Source of the DNA: Neoluteolibacter marinus
Lineage (GTDB): Bacteria; Verrucomicrobiota; Verrucomicrobiia; Verrucomicrobiales; Akkermansiaceae
Assembly (NCBI RefSeq): GCF_014904755.1
Contig: NZ_JACZFQ010000069.1
Location: forward strand, 1 to 33,725
DNA: 33,725 bases
Direction: 5' to 3'
The notes under the pieces are model-generated. The model was not told the origin of the DNA. It saw only the letters and a program-made list of their open reading frames with translations, and did no database searches. A program made the translations under genes and the position numbers. Positions 1 to 8,724 of the stretch are shown here, in pieces; the first letter of the stretch is position 1; the number at the start of each line of letters is the position of its first letter.

Positions 1-1259
1 TTCGTGCCGAAGCAGAAGAGATGCTTGTCGCTTCGCACGAAGAGACGTCCATCGACCGATGCAGGGGAGGCAATCACGTTTTCTTCGAGCGGAAACGACT
101 GTAGATCCGTCAGTCCCTCGCTGCTTAGACGTCCCGTGATGATCGTGCCGTCCTCCCGGACCGTGTAGAAGTGGTCGCGAATGGTTACCGGGGAAGCATA
201 ATAGGCGTGCACCGACTTGGGAAGCTGGCTTTCCCATAACTGTTTGCCGGTATCGGCGTCGAGGCAGGTGAGCCGGCCCCGCTTTGGACCCGAATCCTTC
301 AGGACGAGCACCTCATTGTCGCGGAGGATTGGGGTGACGGCGTCGGTTCCCAGCTTCCCGGTTTTCCAGAGCCACGCGGCTTCTCCCTTGGCGCCCCGGC
401 GGATACCTGCCAGCCCCTCACCCCGGTTGTAGGGGACGACGGCGAGCCCAGCGCGGACGACCGCAGATGCAATGACCCGTTGGTGCTTGGCATCTTCGGG
501 AATGAAGCCCGCGCACTCCCATAGCAAGTTCCCGCTGCTTGCATCGTGGGCGGTGAGGTGGCGGCCACCCCAGGAAATGACCTGCTCTCTGCCCTCGACC
601 TCAACGACGTGGGGCGTCGTATAGGCATCACCGGATTCCGGTGCCGAAGGATAGTTGCGTTCGGTCTTCCAGGAGACTTCTCCGGTCTTCTGATCGAATG
701 CGACAAGGTAGGAGCTGCCTTCCGTTTGCATCACGGCGATCACGATGTTGCCGCCGGCAAACACAGGTGAAGTTCCCTGGTCCCACCACAGGGTGTCCTT
801 GCCGAACTTTTCCGGTAAATTCAGCTGCCAGAGCAGCTTGCCCGCGAGGTCCGTGACCGCGAGGTTCCCGGACTTGAAATAGGACACGACGATGTTCCCG
901 TCGGTGATCGGAGAAGAGTTCGCGGCGCTTCCTACGCGCTGTCCGCGGCCTGGCACGAGGTCTCCGATCTCGATCCGCCAGAGCTCCTTGCCATCCTTGT
1001 CGAATGCAAGGATCCCGTCCTTGTCGCCGATCGGGCAAGTTACGAAGATCCGGCTCTCCCAGATGATGGGGGTCGAGCATCCCCGTCCGGGCAACTCTCT
1101 TTTCCAAAGCAACTTTCCCTGCAGGTCGAGTGGCGGCGGCGTATGCATCGCGGCACCGTTCACTTCCGGGCCCCGCCATGCGGGCCAGTTCTCGGCGCTG
1201 ATCAGTTGGCCGAATGAACCCAGGTAAAACCCGAAGCCGAGGAGAGCGAATGTTTTCAT
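1..1259 (-). CDS. Secreted PQQ-like beta-propeller repeat protein (3' end cut by window edge)
   Basis: About 419 codons are open from the ATG at 1259 to the left edge, with no stop. The protein starts MKTFALLGFGFYLGSFGQLISA, a signal peptide, then ENWPAWRGP, the entry motif of the BamB/PQQ-like propeller proteins common in Planctomycetes and Verrucomicrobia. Repeated blade motifs follow: GILAFDKDGKELWR, NLAVTDLAGKLLWQL, YLVAFDQKTGEVSWKTE, LTAHDASSGNLLWE, LTCLDADTGKQLWES. Each has the pattern of a strand, D-x-x-[ST]-G-K, then LW. An AGGA site 5 nt before the ATG (1265-1268) supports the start. It lies 63 bp downstream of the co-directional hydrolase gene and may share its transcript. Catalysis (quinoprotein dehydrogenase) cannot be claimed; many relatives are structural or have unknown function. 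Confidence 0.85.
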   Translation of the reverse strand, partial: MKTFALLGFGFYLGSFGQLISAENWPAWRGPEVNGAAMHTPPPLDLQGKLLWKRELPGRGCSTPIIWESRIFVTCPIGDKDGILAFDKDGKELWRIEIGDLVPGRGQRVGSAANSSPITDGNIVVSYFKSGNLAVTDLAGKLLWQLNLPEKFGKDTLWWDQGTSPVFAGGNIVIAVMQTEGSSYLVAFDQKTGEVSWKTERNYPSAPESGDAYTTPHVVEVEGREQVISWGGRHLTAHDASSGNLLWECAGFIPEDAKHQRVIASAVVRAGLAVVPYNRGEGLAGIRRGAKGEAAWLWKTGKLGTDAVTPILRDNEVLVLKDSGPKRGRLTCLDADTGKQLWESQLPKSVHAYYASPVTIRDHFYTVREDGTIITGRLSSEGLTDLQSFPLEENVIASPASVDGRLFVRSDKHLFCFGT

Positions 1260-1322
1260 CGTTTTCCTATACGATTGATCGGTGCCGCTTCAAACAAATG
1301 GATTGAATGGGGGGCGATAGGG

Positions 1323-2366
1323 TCAGCGGACAGGGAGCCGTTGATTCATTCTCACGGTGGGATCGGGAGGAACAGGGCGGCCGGTGTCTTCTACGGGATG
1401 GGTAAAGAGGTAACGCCAGACAGGCTCGTAGGCGTAGTTTCCTCCCTGATCCTTTGGCGCCTTGCCGCCGGGGACCACCGCGCCATGGGCCCGGTTGGGG
1501 TCGCTCTTGACGTCGGCATGGCTGACCAGCCGGCGGCTGTTCCCGAATGGTGGTGGGGCTGAATCGACATCGACGAGCGGCCCGAATTGTTGGAGCCGGA
1601 GCATCTTCCATGACCTCGGGTAGTGATCATTCTTCCAGCCGTCGTCCAGGATGTGCGTGAACCCGAAGAAGCGGTTGGCTGGCGTGGCAGACGGCAGGGA
1701 TTGCCAGGCTTCGTATTGGTCCCGCGGCCCGGAGAACATCACGACGCGATCGACCCGGACTTCCTTGGCCATGCGCGCCGCCGTGGTGGAGCCGTGCGAG
1801 ATGCCGCTGAGGATGACCTTGTCCCAGATCAGGTCGCGCCCGCCGGGAGCGAGGAACTGCTTCCAGTTGCCCTCGGGGTTCTCCTTGTCGAGCCACTTCA
1901 CGAAGGCGACGGCGCGGCCCATGATGCTGTCGGGGTAGGGGATTGCGACGGCCCTGCCGAGGTCGCGTCCGGTGGCGGCCTCGAGGCGGACCTTGGACAG
2001 GAACAGGTCATCGGCCGGCGGATCGTTGCCGTAGAGCTTGGCGAACCAGCCGTTGGCGTAGTGGACCTGGATGGCGTGGAGCCCGTAGCCCGAGAGCCGG
2101 TCGAAGAGCTGACCGTTGTGGCCCATCAGCCAGATCACCAGCTTGCCCTGGTCCGGGACGCGGGTGTCGACGGCGGCGTGCTCCCAGTCGCGGGGCTTGG
2201 ACTTGCTGCCGAACACGAAATCGATCTCCGGGTGCTCCTTGGCGCGGGGGTCGATCTCGCTGGCGCGGGCGCGGAGCTGATAGCGTTGTGGCTCGGGGTT
2301 CGCGGAAAGGTGCGCAGGGAAGAAGGCCGCGAGCAGCAGGCAGGAGAGGGTTTTCGGAAGTGGCAT
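1323..2366 (-). CDS. Secreted alpha/beta-hydrolase, BPSS1187-like family
   Basis: The protein has 347 residues when started at the internal ATG 2366, which puts a clear signal peptide (MPLPKTLSCLLLAAFFPAHLSA) at the N-terminus. An upstream in-frame ATG at 2435 would add 23 charged residues before it and is less likely. The nucleophile elbow is GISHGS, with candidate Ser at about residue 190, following the strand WDKVILSG. A strand plus WLMGHNG near residue 80 would fit the oxyanion side, and the C-terminal LVSHADVKSDPNRAHGAV offers the catalytic His. The overall layout resembles the BPSS1187 family of extracytoplasmic hydrolases, whose substrate is unknown. It is divergent from the pseudouridine synthase gene and lies upstream of the PQQ propeller gene. 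Confidence 0.75.
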   Translation of the reverse strand: MPLPKTLSCLLLAAFFPAHLSANPEPQRYQLRARASEIDPRAKEHPEIDFVFGSKSKPRDWEHAAVDTRVPDQGKLVIWLMGHNGQLFDRLSGYGLHAIQVHYANGWFAKLYGNDPPADDLFLSKVRLEAATGRDLGRAVAIPYPDSIMGRAVAFVKWLDKENPEGNWKQFLAPGGRDLIWDKVILSGISHGSTTAARMAKEVRVDRVVMFSGPRDQYEAWQSLPSATPANRFFGFTHILDDGWKNDHYPRSWKMLRLQQFGPLVDVDSAPPPFGNSRRLVSHADVKSDPNRAHGAVVPGGKAPKDQGGNYAYEPVWRYLFTHPVEDTGRPVPPDPTVRMNQRLPVR

Positions 2367-2483
2367 GGTGGGAGCGCTTGACCGATTGCTACGTGGAAGC
2401 TCGTGTTTCCTTCCATTTGATGAGGAAAGAGGCAATTGGCCTTGATGTGGAGGCGTTCAGGCCGGTCAATCGCGTTTTCCGGG

Positions 2484-3203
2484 ATGGCTCCGCTTCACAT
2501 TCTCTATCAAGACGACTGCCTGGTGGCCATCGACAAGCCGGCCGGGATGATCGTCCACCCCGGGCGCGACCCCGAGGGCCCGGAGTGGATCGTGATGAAG
2601 CGGCTGCGGGATGAACTCGGCCGCCAGGTCTTCCCGATCCACCGCCTCGACCGGCCGACCACCGGGGTGCTGCTGTTCGCCTTGGACAAGGCGACCTCGA
2701 CCCTGGCTCAGCAATTTTTTGAATTGAGGCGGGTCCAGAAGCGCTACCTGGCGGTGGTCTGTGGCATCACGCCGGAGCGTTGGGTCTGTGACACGCCCTT
2801 GCGCAAGAAGCTGGAAGAGCCGGCGCTCCAGGCCGAGACCTCCTTCGAGCGCTTGATGGTCGCGCCCGCCGGTTCCTTCTCCGGAGACTCGAGGCTGAGT
2901 CTCTCACTGCTCCAGGCCAGTCCGAAGACCGGCCGCTTCCACCAGATCCGCCGCCACTTGCTCGAGGCCGGGCTGCCGATCGTCGGCGACTTCCGCTACG
3001 CCGGTCGCGAGCGCAGTCACGAGCTGGGCGAGATCCTGGGAACGGACACCCGCATGCTGCTGCAGGCGCGATCGCTGGAGCTGCCGCATCCGCGGGAGGA
3101 GGGGATGCTGCGGATCGAGGCCCCGGTCGATCCCGACATCTGCAAGTGCTTCCCGGCCCTCGCCGCTGCCCCGGTCGAGCCGGTGGAAGCTGCGAACGCT
3201 TGA
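2484..3203 (+). CDS. truC: RluA-family pseudouridine synthase, TruC-like
   Basis: The 239-residue protein starting at ATG 2484 begins MAPLHILYQDDCLVAIDKPAG, matching the usual N-terminus of TruC (tRNA U65 pseudouridine synthase). The in-frame ATG at 2436 adds 16 residues with no counterpart in the family. The catalytic motif is HRLDRPTTGVLLF with Asp at about residue 56; the HRLDRPT form is characteristic of TruC rather than RluA, RluC or RluD. LAQQFFELRRVQKRYLAVVCG and PKTGRFHQIRRHL are further family motifs. There is no S4 domain. The expected reaction is isomerisation of a specific uridine to pseudouridine in tRNA, in the cytoplasm. Other RluA-family substrates cannot be excluded. yjdM follows 33 bp downstream on the same strand. 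Confidence 0.85.
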   Translation: MAPLHILYQDDCLVAIDKPAGMIVHPGRDPEGPEWIVMKRLRDELGRQVFPIHRLDRPTTGVLLFALDKATSTLAQQFFELRRVQKRYLAVVCGITPERWVCDTPLRKKLEEPALQAETSFERLMVAPAGSFSGDSRLSLSLLQASPKTGRFHQIRRHLLEAGLPIVGDFRYAGRERSHELGEILGTDTRMLLQARSLELPHPREEGMLRIEAPVDPDICKCFPALAAAPVEPVEAANA

Positions 3204-3236
3204 GTTCGTCCGGCCCGTGGCATTTGCTGCCCGGCG

Positions 3237-3578
3237 ATGAGCCAAGCAAGTTGCCCGCTGTGTGAGATGTCCGACATTTTGACCCATGCCGATCACCTGG
3301 AGTGCCTGACCTGCGGCCACGAGTGGGAGCTGCCGGCGGAGGAGGAACCGGCCTTCGAAGAGCGGGTGGTGAAGGACGCTTACGGCAATGTCCTGGCCGA
3401 TGGTGATGTGGTGGCGATGATCAAGGATCTCAAGCTGAAGGGCTCGTCCGATGTTCTCAAGGTCGGCACCAAGTCGAGCCTGATCCGGCTGGTCGACGGC
3501 GACCATGAGATCGCCTGCAAGATGAACGGCATTGCGATCGGCCTGAAGGCGATGTTCGTCAAGAAGGTGACCGGGTGA
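3237..3578 (+). CDS. yjdM: YjdM/PhnA-family zinc-ribbon protein
   Basis: The 113-residue protein has an N-terminal zinc ribbon (C6-x2-C9 and C23-x2-C26, ending CGHEW). A conserved PhnA domain follows: VVKDAYGNVLADGDVVAMIKDLKLKGSS, then KVGTKSSLIRLVDGDHEIACKMNG and a final FVKKVTG. Length and motif order are close to E. coli YjdM (formerly PhnA), which is not the phosphonoacetate hydrolase. The biological role of the family is poorly defined, and nothing nearby points to phosphonate metabolism. The last 20 bp overlap the 3' end of the convergent MFS transporter gene. Confidence 0.9.
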   Translation: MSQASCPLCEMSDILTHADHLECLTCGHEWELPAEEEPAFEERVVKDAYGNVLADGDVVAMIKDLKLKGSSDVLKVGTKSSLIRLVDGDHEIACKMNGIAIGLKAMFVKKVTG

Positions 3579-4893
3579 CCGGTGAACTGCCGCCATCGCC
3601 GGGCAGCGGGGCGTAGGGCCGCGGATCGGCCGACCCTGGCTGGGGGCGCTTCTCGACCGAGCGAATCAGGCTGAGGTAGGCGAAGGTGCCGACCAGGTAG
3701 AGCGCGGCGGTGGTCAGGAAGACCTGCCAGTATGGCAGCTCGTGGGCGCGCAGGAACTGGAAGGTGCGGGCGGCCAGCCACCAGGCGCCGCTCCAGATGG
3801 CGCCGCCACAGGCGCTCATCAGTTCGCGGTTGCGTTCGCCGACGTAGCTCATCGTCAGCTCGCTGGTCGATGGGCCGGCCATGCTCATCAGCGGCTGGCG
3901 CAGGATGAAGCAACTGACCGCCAGCGGCAGGGCCCAGGAGGCGGCGCGGACAAGTTCGGTCAGGCCCATCACGGCGAGCAACAGCACGGCGACCGATTGC
4001 ACCCCGAGGATGGCGCCGCGCCAACCGAGCCGCCGTTTGACCTCGGGCACGATCAATCCGGCGAAGAGCACCAGCAGATTGCTGATCGAGCCATAGGCCG
4101 AGTAGTCGCGCGAGCTCATCTCGTGGACGTGGCTAAAGAAGAGGTTCAGGAACTGGATGCTGAGCCCGGCGCCGGTCGCGATGCAGAGCGTCGGCACCAG
4201 CGAGCGGGCGAGCACCGGCAGGTCCTCGCGGTGGATGTGCAGCCAGTGGCGGTTTGATTTTTCCGCCGGCACCGGGTCGGGCAGGCGGGCATAGAAGAGC
4301 GGCGCGGCGAAGGCCACCAAGGTCAGGAACAGCAGGGTGGCGTGTTCGTCGAAGACCACCGAAACGCTGTCCCATTCGATCCGGCCGATCGCCTGCAGCC
4401 CGGTCGAGAGCAGCCCGCCGCAAACGCTGGCGGCGGCCCAGGTGGCGAACAGCAGGCTGAGCGCTTCGCTCGACTGCTCCTCCGGGGTCAGCCGCAGGGT
4501 CATCGGCAGGCTGGCGACATTGAGCAAGAGGCCGGCGAAGCCCATCGCCAGGAAAGAAGCCGTGGCCGCGGGCATCAGGCCGAGTCGCACGGTCTCGATC
4601 GAGGCCAGTGCCGAGAGCGGGAATAGAATGGACCCGAACAGCAGGGTCCGTCTCAGCGGCCTGCCGCGCAGCCACAGCCCGGCGGGAACGGCCAGGAACA
4701 AGGTGGCCAGGAAGCGCTGCGAGCCCAGCGCCGCGATCGCCGGGTCGTCGAGCCCGCGGTCCTTGAGGAAGAGATTGAGCAACAGGAACTGGGCGGAGGT
4801 GATCAGGTTGATCAGGAACTGGCCCGCGGCGAAATGGAAGACCGGCCGCGGCAGGGAGCGGTATCTTTCCAACCAAGCAGGCAAGCGCGGCAT
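3559..4893 (-). CDS. Major facilitator superfamily permease
   Basis: The 444-residue integral membrane protein has about 12 hydrophobic segments, including FAAGQFLINLITSAQFLLLNLFL, LFLTLVAFAAPLF, LLVLFAGLIVPEV, ILGVQSVAVLLLAVMGL and VFLTTAALYLVGTFAYLSL. The first cytoplasmic loop region reads LWLRGRPLRRTLLFGS, a degenerate form of the MFS motif A. The start is placed at ATG 4893 (MPRLPAWLERYRSLPRPVFHF), because the longer frame from 4974 adds 27 polar residues and runs close to the upstream gene. The substrate cannot be told from sequence. It lies 61 bp downstream of the GH43 gene on the same strand, so export or uptake of a sugar is possible but only inferred from position. Confidence 0.8.
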   Translation of the reverse strand: MPRLPAWLERYRSLPRPVFHFAAGQFLINLITSAQFLLLNLFLKDRGLDDPAIAALGSQRFLATLFLAVPAGLWLRGRPLRRTLLFGSILFPLSALASIETVRLGLMPAATASFLAMGFAGLLLNVASLPMTLRLTPEEQSSEALSLLFATWAAASVCGGLLSTGLQAIGRIEWDSVSVVFDEHATLLFLTLVAFAAPLFYARLPDPVPAEKSNRHWLHIHREDLPVLARSLVPTLCIATGAGLSIQFLNLFFSHVHEMSSRDYSAYGSISNLLVLFAGLIVPEVKRRLGWRGAILGVQSVAVLLLAVMGLTELVRAASWALPLAVSCFILRQPLMSMAGPSTSELTMSYVGERNRELMSACGGAIWSGAWWLAARTFQFLRAHELPYWQVFLTTAALYLVGTFAYLSLIRSVEKRPQPGSADPRPYAPLPGDGGSSPVTRSPS

Positions 4894-4954
4894 CCGGGCG
4901 CCTTGATGAGCCCGACCCGGTCGAGACGCAAGGATTTGCAGCTCGCAGGTCCCT

Positions 4955-5995
4955 TCAGTCGCCCTTGCCGTCACCCGTGCCTTCGGGCGGCCTGACGGCC
5001 GGCCAGCCGTCGTCGCTCCATGTCACCGGCATCACGGCCAAGGTGGCCTTGCCTCCCATCCGATCATCCGCCTCAAAGTGACAGCTGAACCAACTTCTGC
5101 CGCCATGCCCGATGATCCCGGCGTGACCGGGGCCGGTGAGGGGACCGTTCTTCACGTCGAGGACCATGGTGCCCCCGCCGTCCATCATCCGTGAGCCGTC
5201 CTTGGCGACATAGGGGCCGGTGATTGTTTTGCTGCGTCCAACCTTGATGTGATAGGTGCTTTTGTTGCCCGCGCAACAATTGCCGCGGTTCAGGAAGAGG
5301 TAGTAGAAGCCGCGATGCTTGTAGATCCATGGTGCCTCGATCGATGGCCCGGCAGCGATCGATGTCATGGGTTCCTCCGGATGCAGGCGCTTGCCGGTCT
5401 TGGGGTCGAGTTCGACCAGCTTCAATCCGCTCCACTGCGAGCCGAATGACAGCCACAGCTTGCCGTCGTCATCGTGGAAAACCGAGGGATCGATCGTGTT
5501 GAAATCACCATCGGTGAAAGATTGGACCACCGGGCCTTGGTCGGTCCACTGGTAGTCCGGGGCGGCGGGATCCAGCGTTGGCGATGTCGCGAGACCGATG
5601 GCCGAGCGCATGGCTCCGAAACTTGACACGGAATAATAGAGCAACCAGCGGTCGCCGATCTTCATCAAATCGGGTGCCCAATAGACGCCATCATTTTCGG
5701 GAACCTCCCGGGCGATCCAATCTGGAGCTTCCTTGAAAACCGCCGGTCCCCGCTGCCATGTGACCAAGTCATCCGAATGGAGCGAAGGAACACCCCGCCC
5801 GGTGAAAAAGCACCAGTAGGTGCTGCCGTCCCGGACGATCGTCGAGGGATCGCGGGCCGTTACGCCACGGCTGGCCGCGGCCTCGAGCGGGCCTCCCGGA
5901 GTGCCGTAGCCGGGCTCCAGAGCCGCAACGATCGCGCCCAGTGCAAGACAAACATGGGGAAGGGGTGGCAAGGCCCGGAGGAACTTCTCACGCAT
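4955..5995 (-). CDS. GH43 family glycosidase, endo-1,5-alpha-L-arabinanase-like
   Basis: The 346-residue protein is a five-bladed beta-propeller glycoside hydrolase. The three GH43 acidic residues are visible: Asp49 in ARDPSTIVRDG (general base), Asp169 in NTIDPSVFHDDDG (pKa modulator) and Glu220 in SIEAPWIYKH (general acid). DGVYWAPDL and YYLFLNRGNCC are also typical of the endo-arabinanase branch. The start is at ATG 5995, giving a hydrophobic N-terminus (LPHVCLALGAIVAALEP) that is probably a signal peptide. The reading frame stays open to 6727, but that part is antisense to the divergent membrane-protein gene and is not real. The likely substrate is arabinan; arabinofuranosidase or xylosidase activity is an alternative. 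Confidence 0.88.
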   Translation of the reverse strand: MREKFLRALPPLPHVCLALGAIVAALEPGYGTPGGPLEAAASRGVTARDPSTIVRDGSTYWCFFTGRGVPSLHSDDLVTWQRGPAVFKEAPDWIAREVPENDGVYWAPDLMKIGDRWLLYYSVSSFGAMRSAIGLATSPTLDPAAPDYQWTDQGPVVQSFTDGDFNTIDPSVFHDDDGKLWLSFGSQWSGLKLVELDPKTGKRLHPEEPMTSIAAGPSIEAPWIYKHRGFYYLFLNRGNCCAGNKSTYHIKVGRSKTITGPYVAKDGSRMMDGGGTMVLDVKNGPLTGPGHAGIIGHGGRSWFSCHFEADDRMGGKATLAVMPVTWSDDGWPAVRPPEGTGDGKGD

Positions 5996-6160
5996 GGGGG
6001 CAACACAGGAGCCGGGATCGCGGTGGGCAAGGGAAAAGTCCTGAGCTGTCAACCATGGTTGGAACTTGGCCCGGCGTTTTGACCCGATGCCGAGTGGCAA
6101 GGTGAAGTGGGAGGAGACGTGCTTATCTGGAGTTGTAACGCTCCCGCCGGATGGTCTTGG

Positions 6161-6973
6161 ATGTTGGCGATGAGCGTCGGGAACGATTGCCACAACAAAC
6201 CCTACCGGGCTCTCGATCCCGAGAAGCTGGTCGGCGCGGCGTCGCGCCTGGCCCTCAAGATCGAAGCGATCTTTCCCGACAGCGGCCTGGCCCGGCTGTC
6301 GCGGGAGGTGGCCTGTCTGACCCGCGAAACGGTGGTCCGGCTGACCTTCATCCAGCGCCCGAACTGGCCGCTGCGCATCGGCGTCGCCGTACTGGTGGTC
6401 ATCGCGGTGCTCGGCCCGCTGCTCTTCTCCGCGATGCTGCAGTTCCGCGAAACGATCGGCAGCCTCGGCGACTTCCTCGAGGCGACCGACGCCGGCATGC
6501 AGATGCTGTTGTTGCTGGGCGGCTCGATTCTTTTCCTGGTGAGCTTGGAAAGCCGGATGCGCCGCAACCGGGCGCTGGAAGCGATCGCCGAATTCCGCTC
6601 GATGGCGCATCTGGTCGACATGCACCAGATCAACAAGGACCCGGGCATCGACCTGCGGCCGCCGCCCGAAGGCATCGACCGCCGGACGGTCCGCAGCGAT
6701 GCGCAGCTCGAGGTCTATCTCGACCACGCCAGCGACCTGCTTTCATTGATTGGCAAGCTCGCCGCCTACTATGGCCAGCACCTGCGTGACCGGGTGGTGC
6801 TGGATGCGGTGAATGAGATCGAGACCCTGACCACCGGCCTGTCGGCGAAGCTGTGGCAGAAGATCCTGCTGGTGCATGAACTCTGCCGCAATCACCGGCC
6901 GGCGGCGCTTGTCTCCGTTGACGGAAGGCCGCGCAAGGGGAAAGGCGAAGTCGGAGCCTTGTCCCCGCCTTGA
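6161..6973 (+). CDS. Conserved hypothetical two-TM membrane protein
   Basis: The protein has about 270 residues and no function I can name. From the ATG at 6161 it has a soluble helical N-terminus (about 1-65), a TM segment at about 70-92 (WPLRIGVAVLVVIAVLGPLLF), a second at about 112-130 (MQMLLLLGGSILFLVSL), and a helical C-terminal domain. That domain contains RNRALEAIAEFRSMAHLVDMHQINKDP and ASDLLSLIGKLAAYYGQH. The conserved HLVDMHQINKDP stretch after a TM pair suggests a cytoplasmic functional domain. The start is uncertain: GTG 6107 and ATG 6170 are alternatives, and none has a convincing ribosome-binding site. The gene is divergent from the GH43 gene. Confidence 0.65.
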   Translation: MLAMSVGNDCHNKPYRALDPEKLVGAASRLALKIEAIFPDSGLARLSREVACLTRETVVRLTFIQRPNWPLRIGVAVLVVIAVLGPLLFSAMLQFRETIGSLGDFLEATDAGMQMLLLLGGSILFLVSLESRMRRNRALEAIAEFRSMAHLVDMHQINKDPGIDLRPPPEGIDRRTVRSDAQLEVYLDHASDLLSLIGKLAAYYGQHLRDRVVLDAVNEIETLTTGLSAKLWQKILLVHELCRNHRPAALVSVDGRPRKGKGEVGALSPP

Positions 6974-7076
6974 GGGCGGCGGGCGAGTGACATTCTATTC
7001 ACGCGGGAGCCGGCGGATTGCCTTGTGAATTCGGATCCGGCGGACATGGTATTGGCCACTCAGGTAAAAATATCCG

Positions 7077-8036
7077 ATGAATTCTGCCCGCACTTTGTCA
7101 GCTGTCGTTACCGCAACGATCCCCCTGCTGCTTGCCGCCGCGAACGCCGATACGCTTTGTATCAACAGCGGGAGCATGGGGCTGGACGGGGATGCGACGG
7201 ACACTTCCCTGGTCACTCTTTTCAAGCCCGGTGCCATTGCCGCCGGCGGGGACTTCTCCACCGAGTATGGGATCGATGGGAACCAGAACGGCGCCTACAG
7301 CCGGCTGTCCCACAAGGCGGTGCTGAATACCGCCGCTCCTTTCTCGATCGAGTTTTGGGCATATCCCTACTCGAGCGACAACGACGATGCGCCGGTGGAC
7401 AACCGGATCGCGGTCGGCGACCGCTCGGGCTGGGCCTTCTTCCAGCGGGCCGCGGGCACGGGCTGGAATTTCCGGATGTACAACGGGGTCGGCAGCCAGA
7501 TGGCCTTCAACCTCACGGGCGGGACCTCGACCTTGTTCGCCTGGAGCCATGTCGTCGCGACCTGGGATGGCTCGGTCGCCAAACTCTACGTCAACGGCGT
7601 TGCGACCAATGCCCTCAATGACATTCCCGCCGGCCAGTCGACGACCTACAATCCCAGCACCACCGCCACCTTGACCCTCGGGGCGCTGGGGGACAATTCG
7701 AGCCCGTACCGCGGTCAGGTGGATGAAGTGGCCTTCTACTCGACGGAATTGAGCCCGGCACAGATCGCCGCCCACTACAGCACCGCCTCGAGCCCGGTGG
7801 CCGGGGCCTACAGTGCCTTGGTGCAGAACGACGGCGCCTTGGTGTATTACCAGCAGAACGACGCGAACGTCGCCATCGCCAATCAGGGAGCGGACAAGGT
7901 CGTCAGCTTCCGCGGCATCCTTTCCCAGTCGGCCGACCTGAGCGAGGAAAGCTGGACGGACCTCGAGGTCACCAGCCCCTACACCGTGACCCCGGGCCCG
8001 GGCACCCCGCGCCTGTTCTTCCGGGCGCGGCGCTGA
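7077..8036 (+). CDS. Secreted LamG/concanavalin A-like domain protein
   Basis: The 319-residue protein has a signal peptide (MNSARTLSAVVTATIPLLLAAANA) and then one LamG-like jelly-roll domain at about 70-260. The characteristic strands are FSIEFWAYPYSS, NRIAVGDRSGWAFFQR, WSHVVATWDGSVAKLYVNGVAT, TLTLGALGDNSSPYRGQVDEVAFYSTELSPAQIAAHY. The C-terminal about 60 residues (VSFRGILSQSADLSEESWTDLEV, ending RLFFRARR) resemble the short beta-rich tail seen on many verrucomicrobial secreted proteins, ending in FxRAR. There is no catalytic domain, so a carbohydrate-binding or adhesive role is inferred. No PEP-CTERM signal is present. It is convergent with the transposase gene, with a 12-bp gap. Confidence 0.8.
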   Translation: MNSARTLSAVVTATIPLLLAAANADTLCINSGSMGLDGDATDTSLVTLFKPGAIAAGGDFSTEYGIDGNQNGAYSRLSHKAVLNTAAPFSIEFWAYPYSSDNDDAPVDNRIAVGDRSGWAFFQRAAGTGWNFRMYNGVGSQMAFNLTGGTSTLFAWSHVVATWDGSVAKLYVNGVATNALNDIPAGQSTTYNPSTTATLTLGALGDNSSPYRGQVDEVAFYSTELSPAQIAAHYSTASSPVAGAYSALVQNDGALVYYQQNDANVAIANQGADKVVSFRGILSQSADLSEESWTDLEVTSPYTVTPGPGTPRLFFRARR

Positions 8037-8048
8037 GTTGCGGTTCGC

Positions 8049-8501
8049 CTAGTCCCAGACGTACTGCTCGTCGAAATCGATCCCGTACTTCCCAAGGAAG
8101 TACCGGTATTCGTCCTGGAATGAGCGGGTCTTGTGATGCTCTTCCTGGGCATCGATGTAGGAGATCACGGCGTCCCGGTCGCGCGGGCAAATGGAGAAGG
8201 CAGCGTAGCCGCGCTGCCAGGAGAACTTGGAAAGCGCGGGGGAGCGGTCCTTGAGCCACTTCGAGGAGGATGTCTTCAATTCTCCGATGAGATCGGCGAT
8301 GGAGACGGTGCGGGAAAGGCGGACCGCGAGGTGAACGTGATCGGCCACGCCGCCGACGCGGTAGCATTCCCCGTCACCGTGGCGGGCGACGGTCGCGAGA
8401 TAGGCATGGAGATCCGGGCGGACCGCCGGGGTGAGGAGCGGCATGCGGTCCTTGGTGCTGAAGATGACGTGGACCAGGGTCAGCGAAAGGGATTGCGGCA
8501 T
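8049..8501 (-). CDS. IS200/IS605-type Y1 transposase, RAYT-like
   Basis: The 150-residue protein starts MPQSLSLTLVHVIFSTKDRMPLLTP, the usual opening of TnpA/Y1 transposases. The HUH metal-binding motif is DHVHLAV (His55, His57). The presumed nucleophile is Tyr115 in AVISYIDAQEEHHK. WQRGYAAFSI and the C-terminal FQDEYRYFLGKYGIDFDEQYVWD are also family signatures. The protein is full length with the catalytic residues intact, so it is probably active or recently so. No tnpB is present. On its 5' side lies a palindromic repeat cluster, the arrangement expected for a REP-associated tyrosine transposase (RAYT) acting on REP hairpins. A simple IS200 insertion is the alternative. Confidence 0.85.
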   Translation of the reverse strand: MPQSLSLTLVHVIFSTKDRMPLLTPAVRPDLHAYLATVARHGDGECYRVGGVADHVHLAVRLSRTVSIADLIGELKTSSSKWLKDRSPALSKFSWQRGYAAFSICPRDRDAVISYIDAQEEHHKTRSFQDEYRYFLGKYGIDFDEQYVWD

Positions 8502-8528
8502 GATGGGGAGGGAGATTGCCGGTGCTTC

Positions 8529-8618
8529 GGATCGGGCGGGCCGTTGGCCCTTGTTCTTGTGGGTGGCCGTGGAACCTAGGCCTGCGGCCTAGGCTGGTAT
8601 GGCATGGGCCCTTGGCCC
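8529..8618 (+). repeat. REP-like unit 1: three consecutive hairpins
   Basis: Reading the plus strand: conserved GGATCGGGC at 8529; hairpin GGGCC-GTT-GGCCC (8538-8550); a 24-nt spacer; hairpin CCTAGGCC-TGC-GGCCTAGG (8575-8593); the linker GCTGGTATGG (8593-8602); and hairpin GGGCC-CTT-GGCCC (8606-8618). A diverged copy lies inverted about 100 bp away. The position 5' of the Y1 transposase gene suggests REP elements mobilised by it, but this is inferred. Confidence 0.7.
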
Positions 8619-8724
8619 GGAAGAGATTCGCGGACGGAGGCATGAGACGAATCGAGACTTCCGATGGCAAGACGGCTTTCAAGCGCCGAAGTGTTCTTCG
8701 CCCGATGACAGCCACGTCATTCCA

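Noticed and set aside
5996-6727. N-terminal extension of the GH43 frame on the minus strand
   Set aside because: It is antisense to the divergent membrane-protein gene, lacks GH43 homology, and the signal peptide and family start at 5995.
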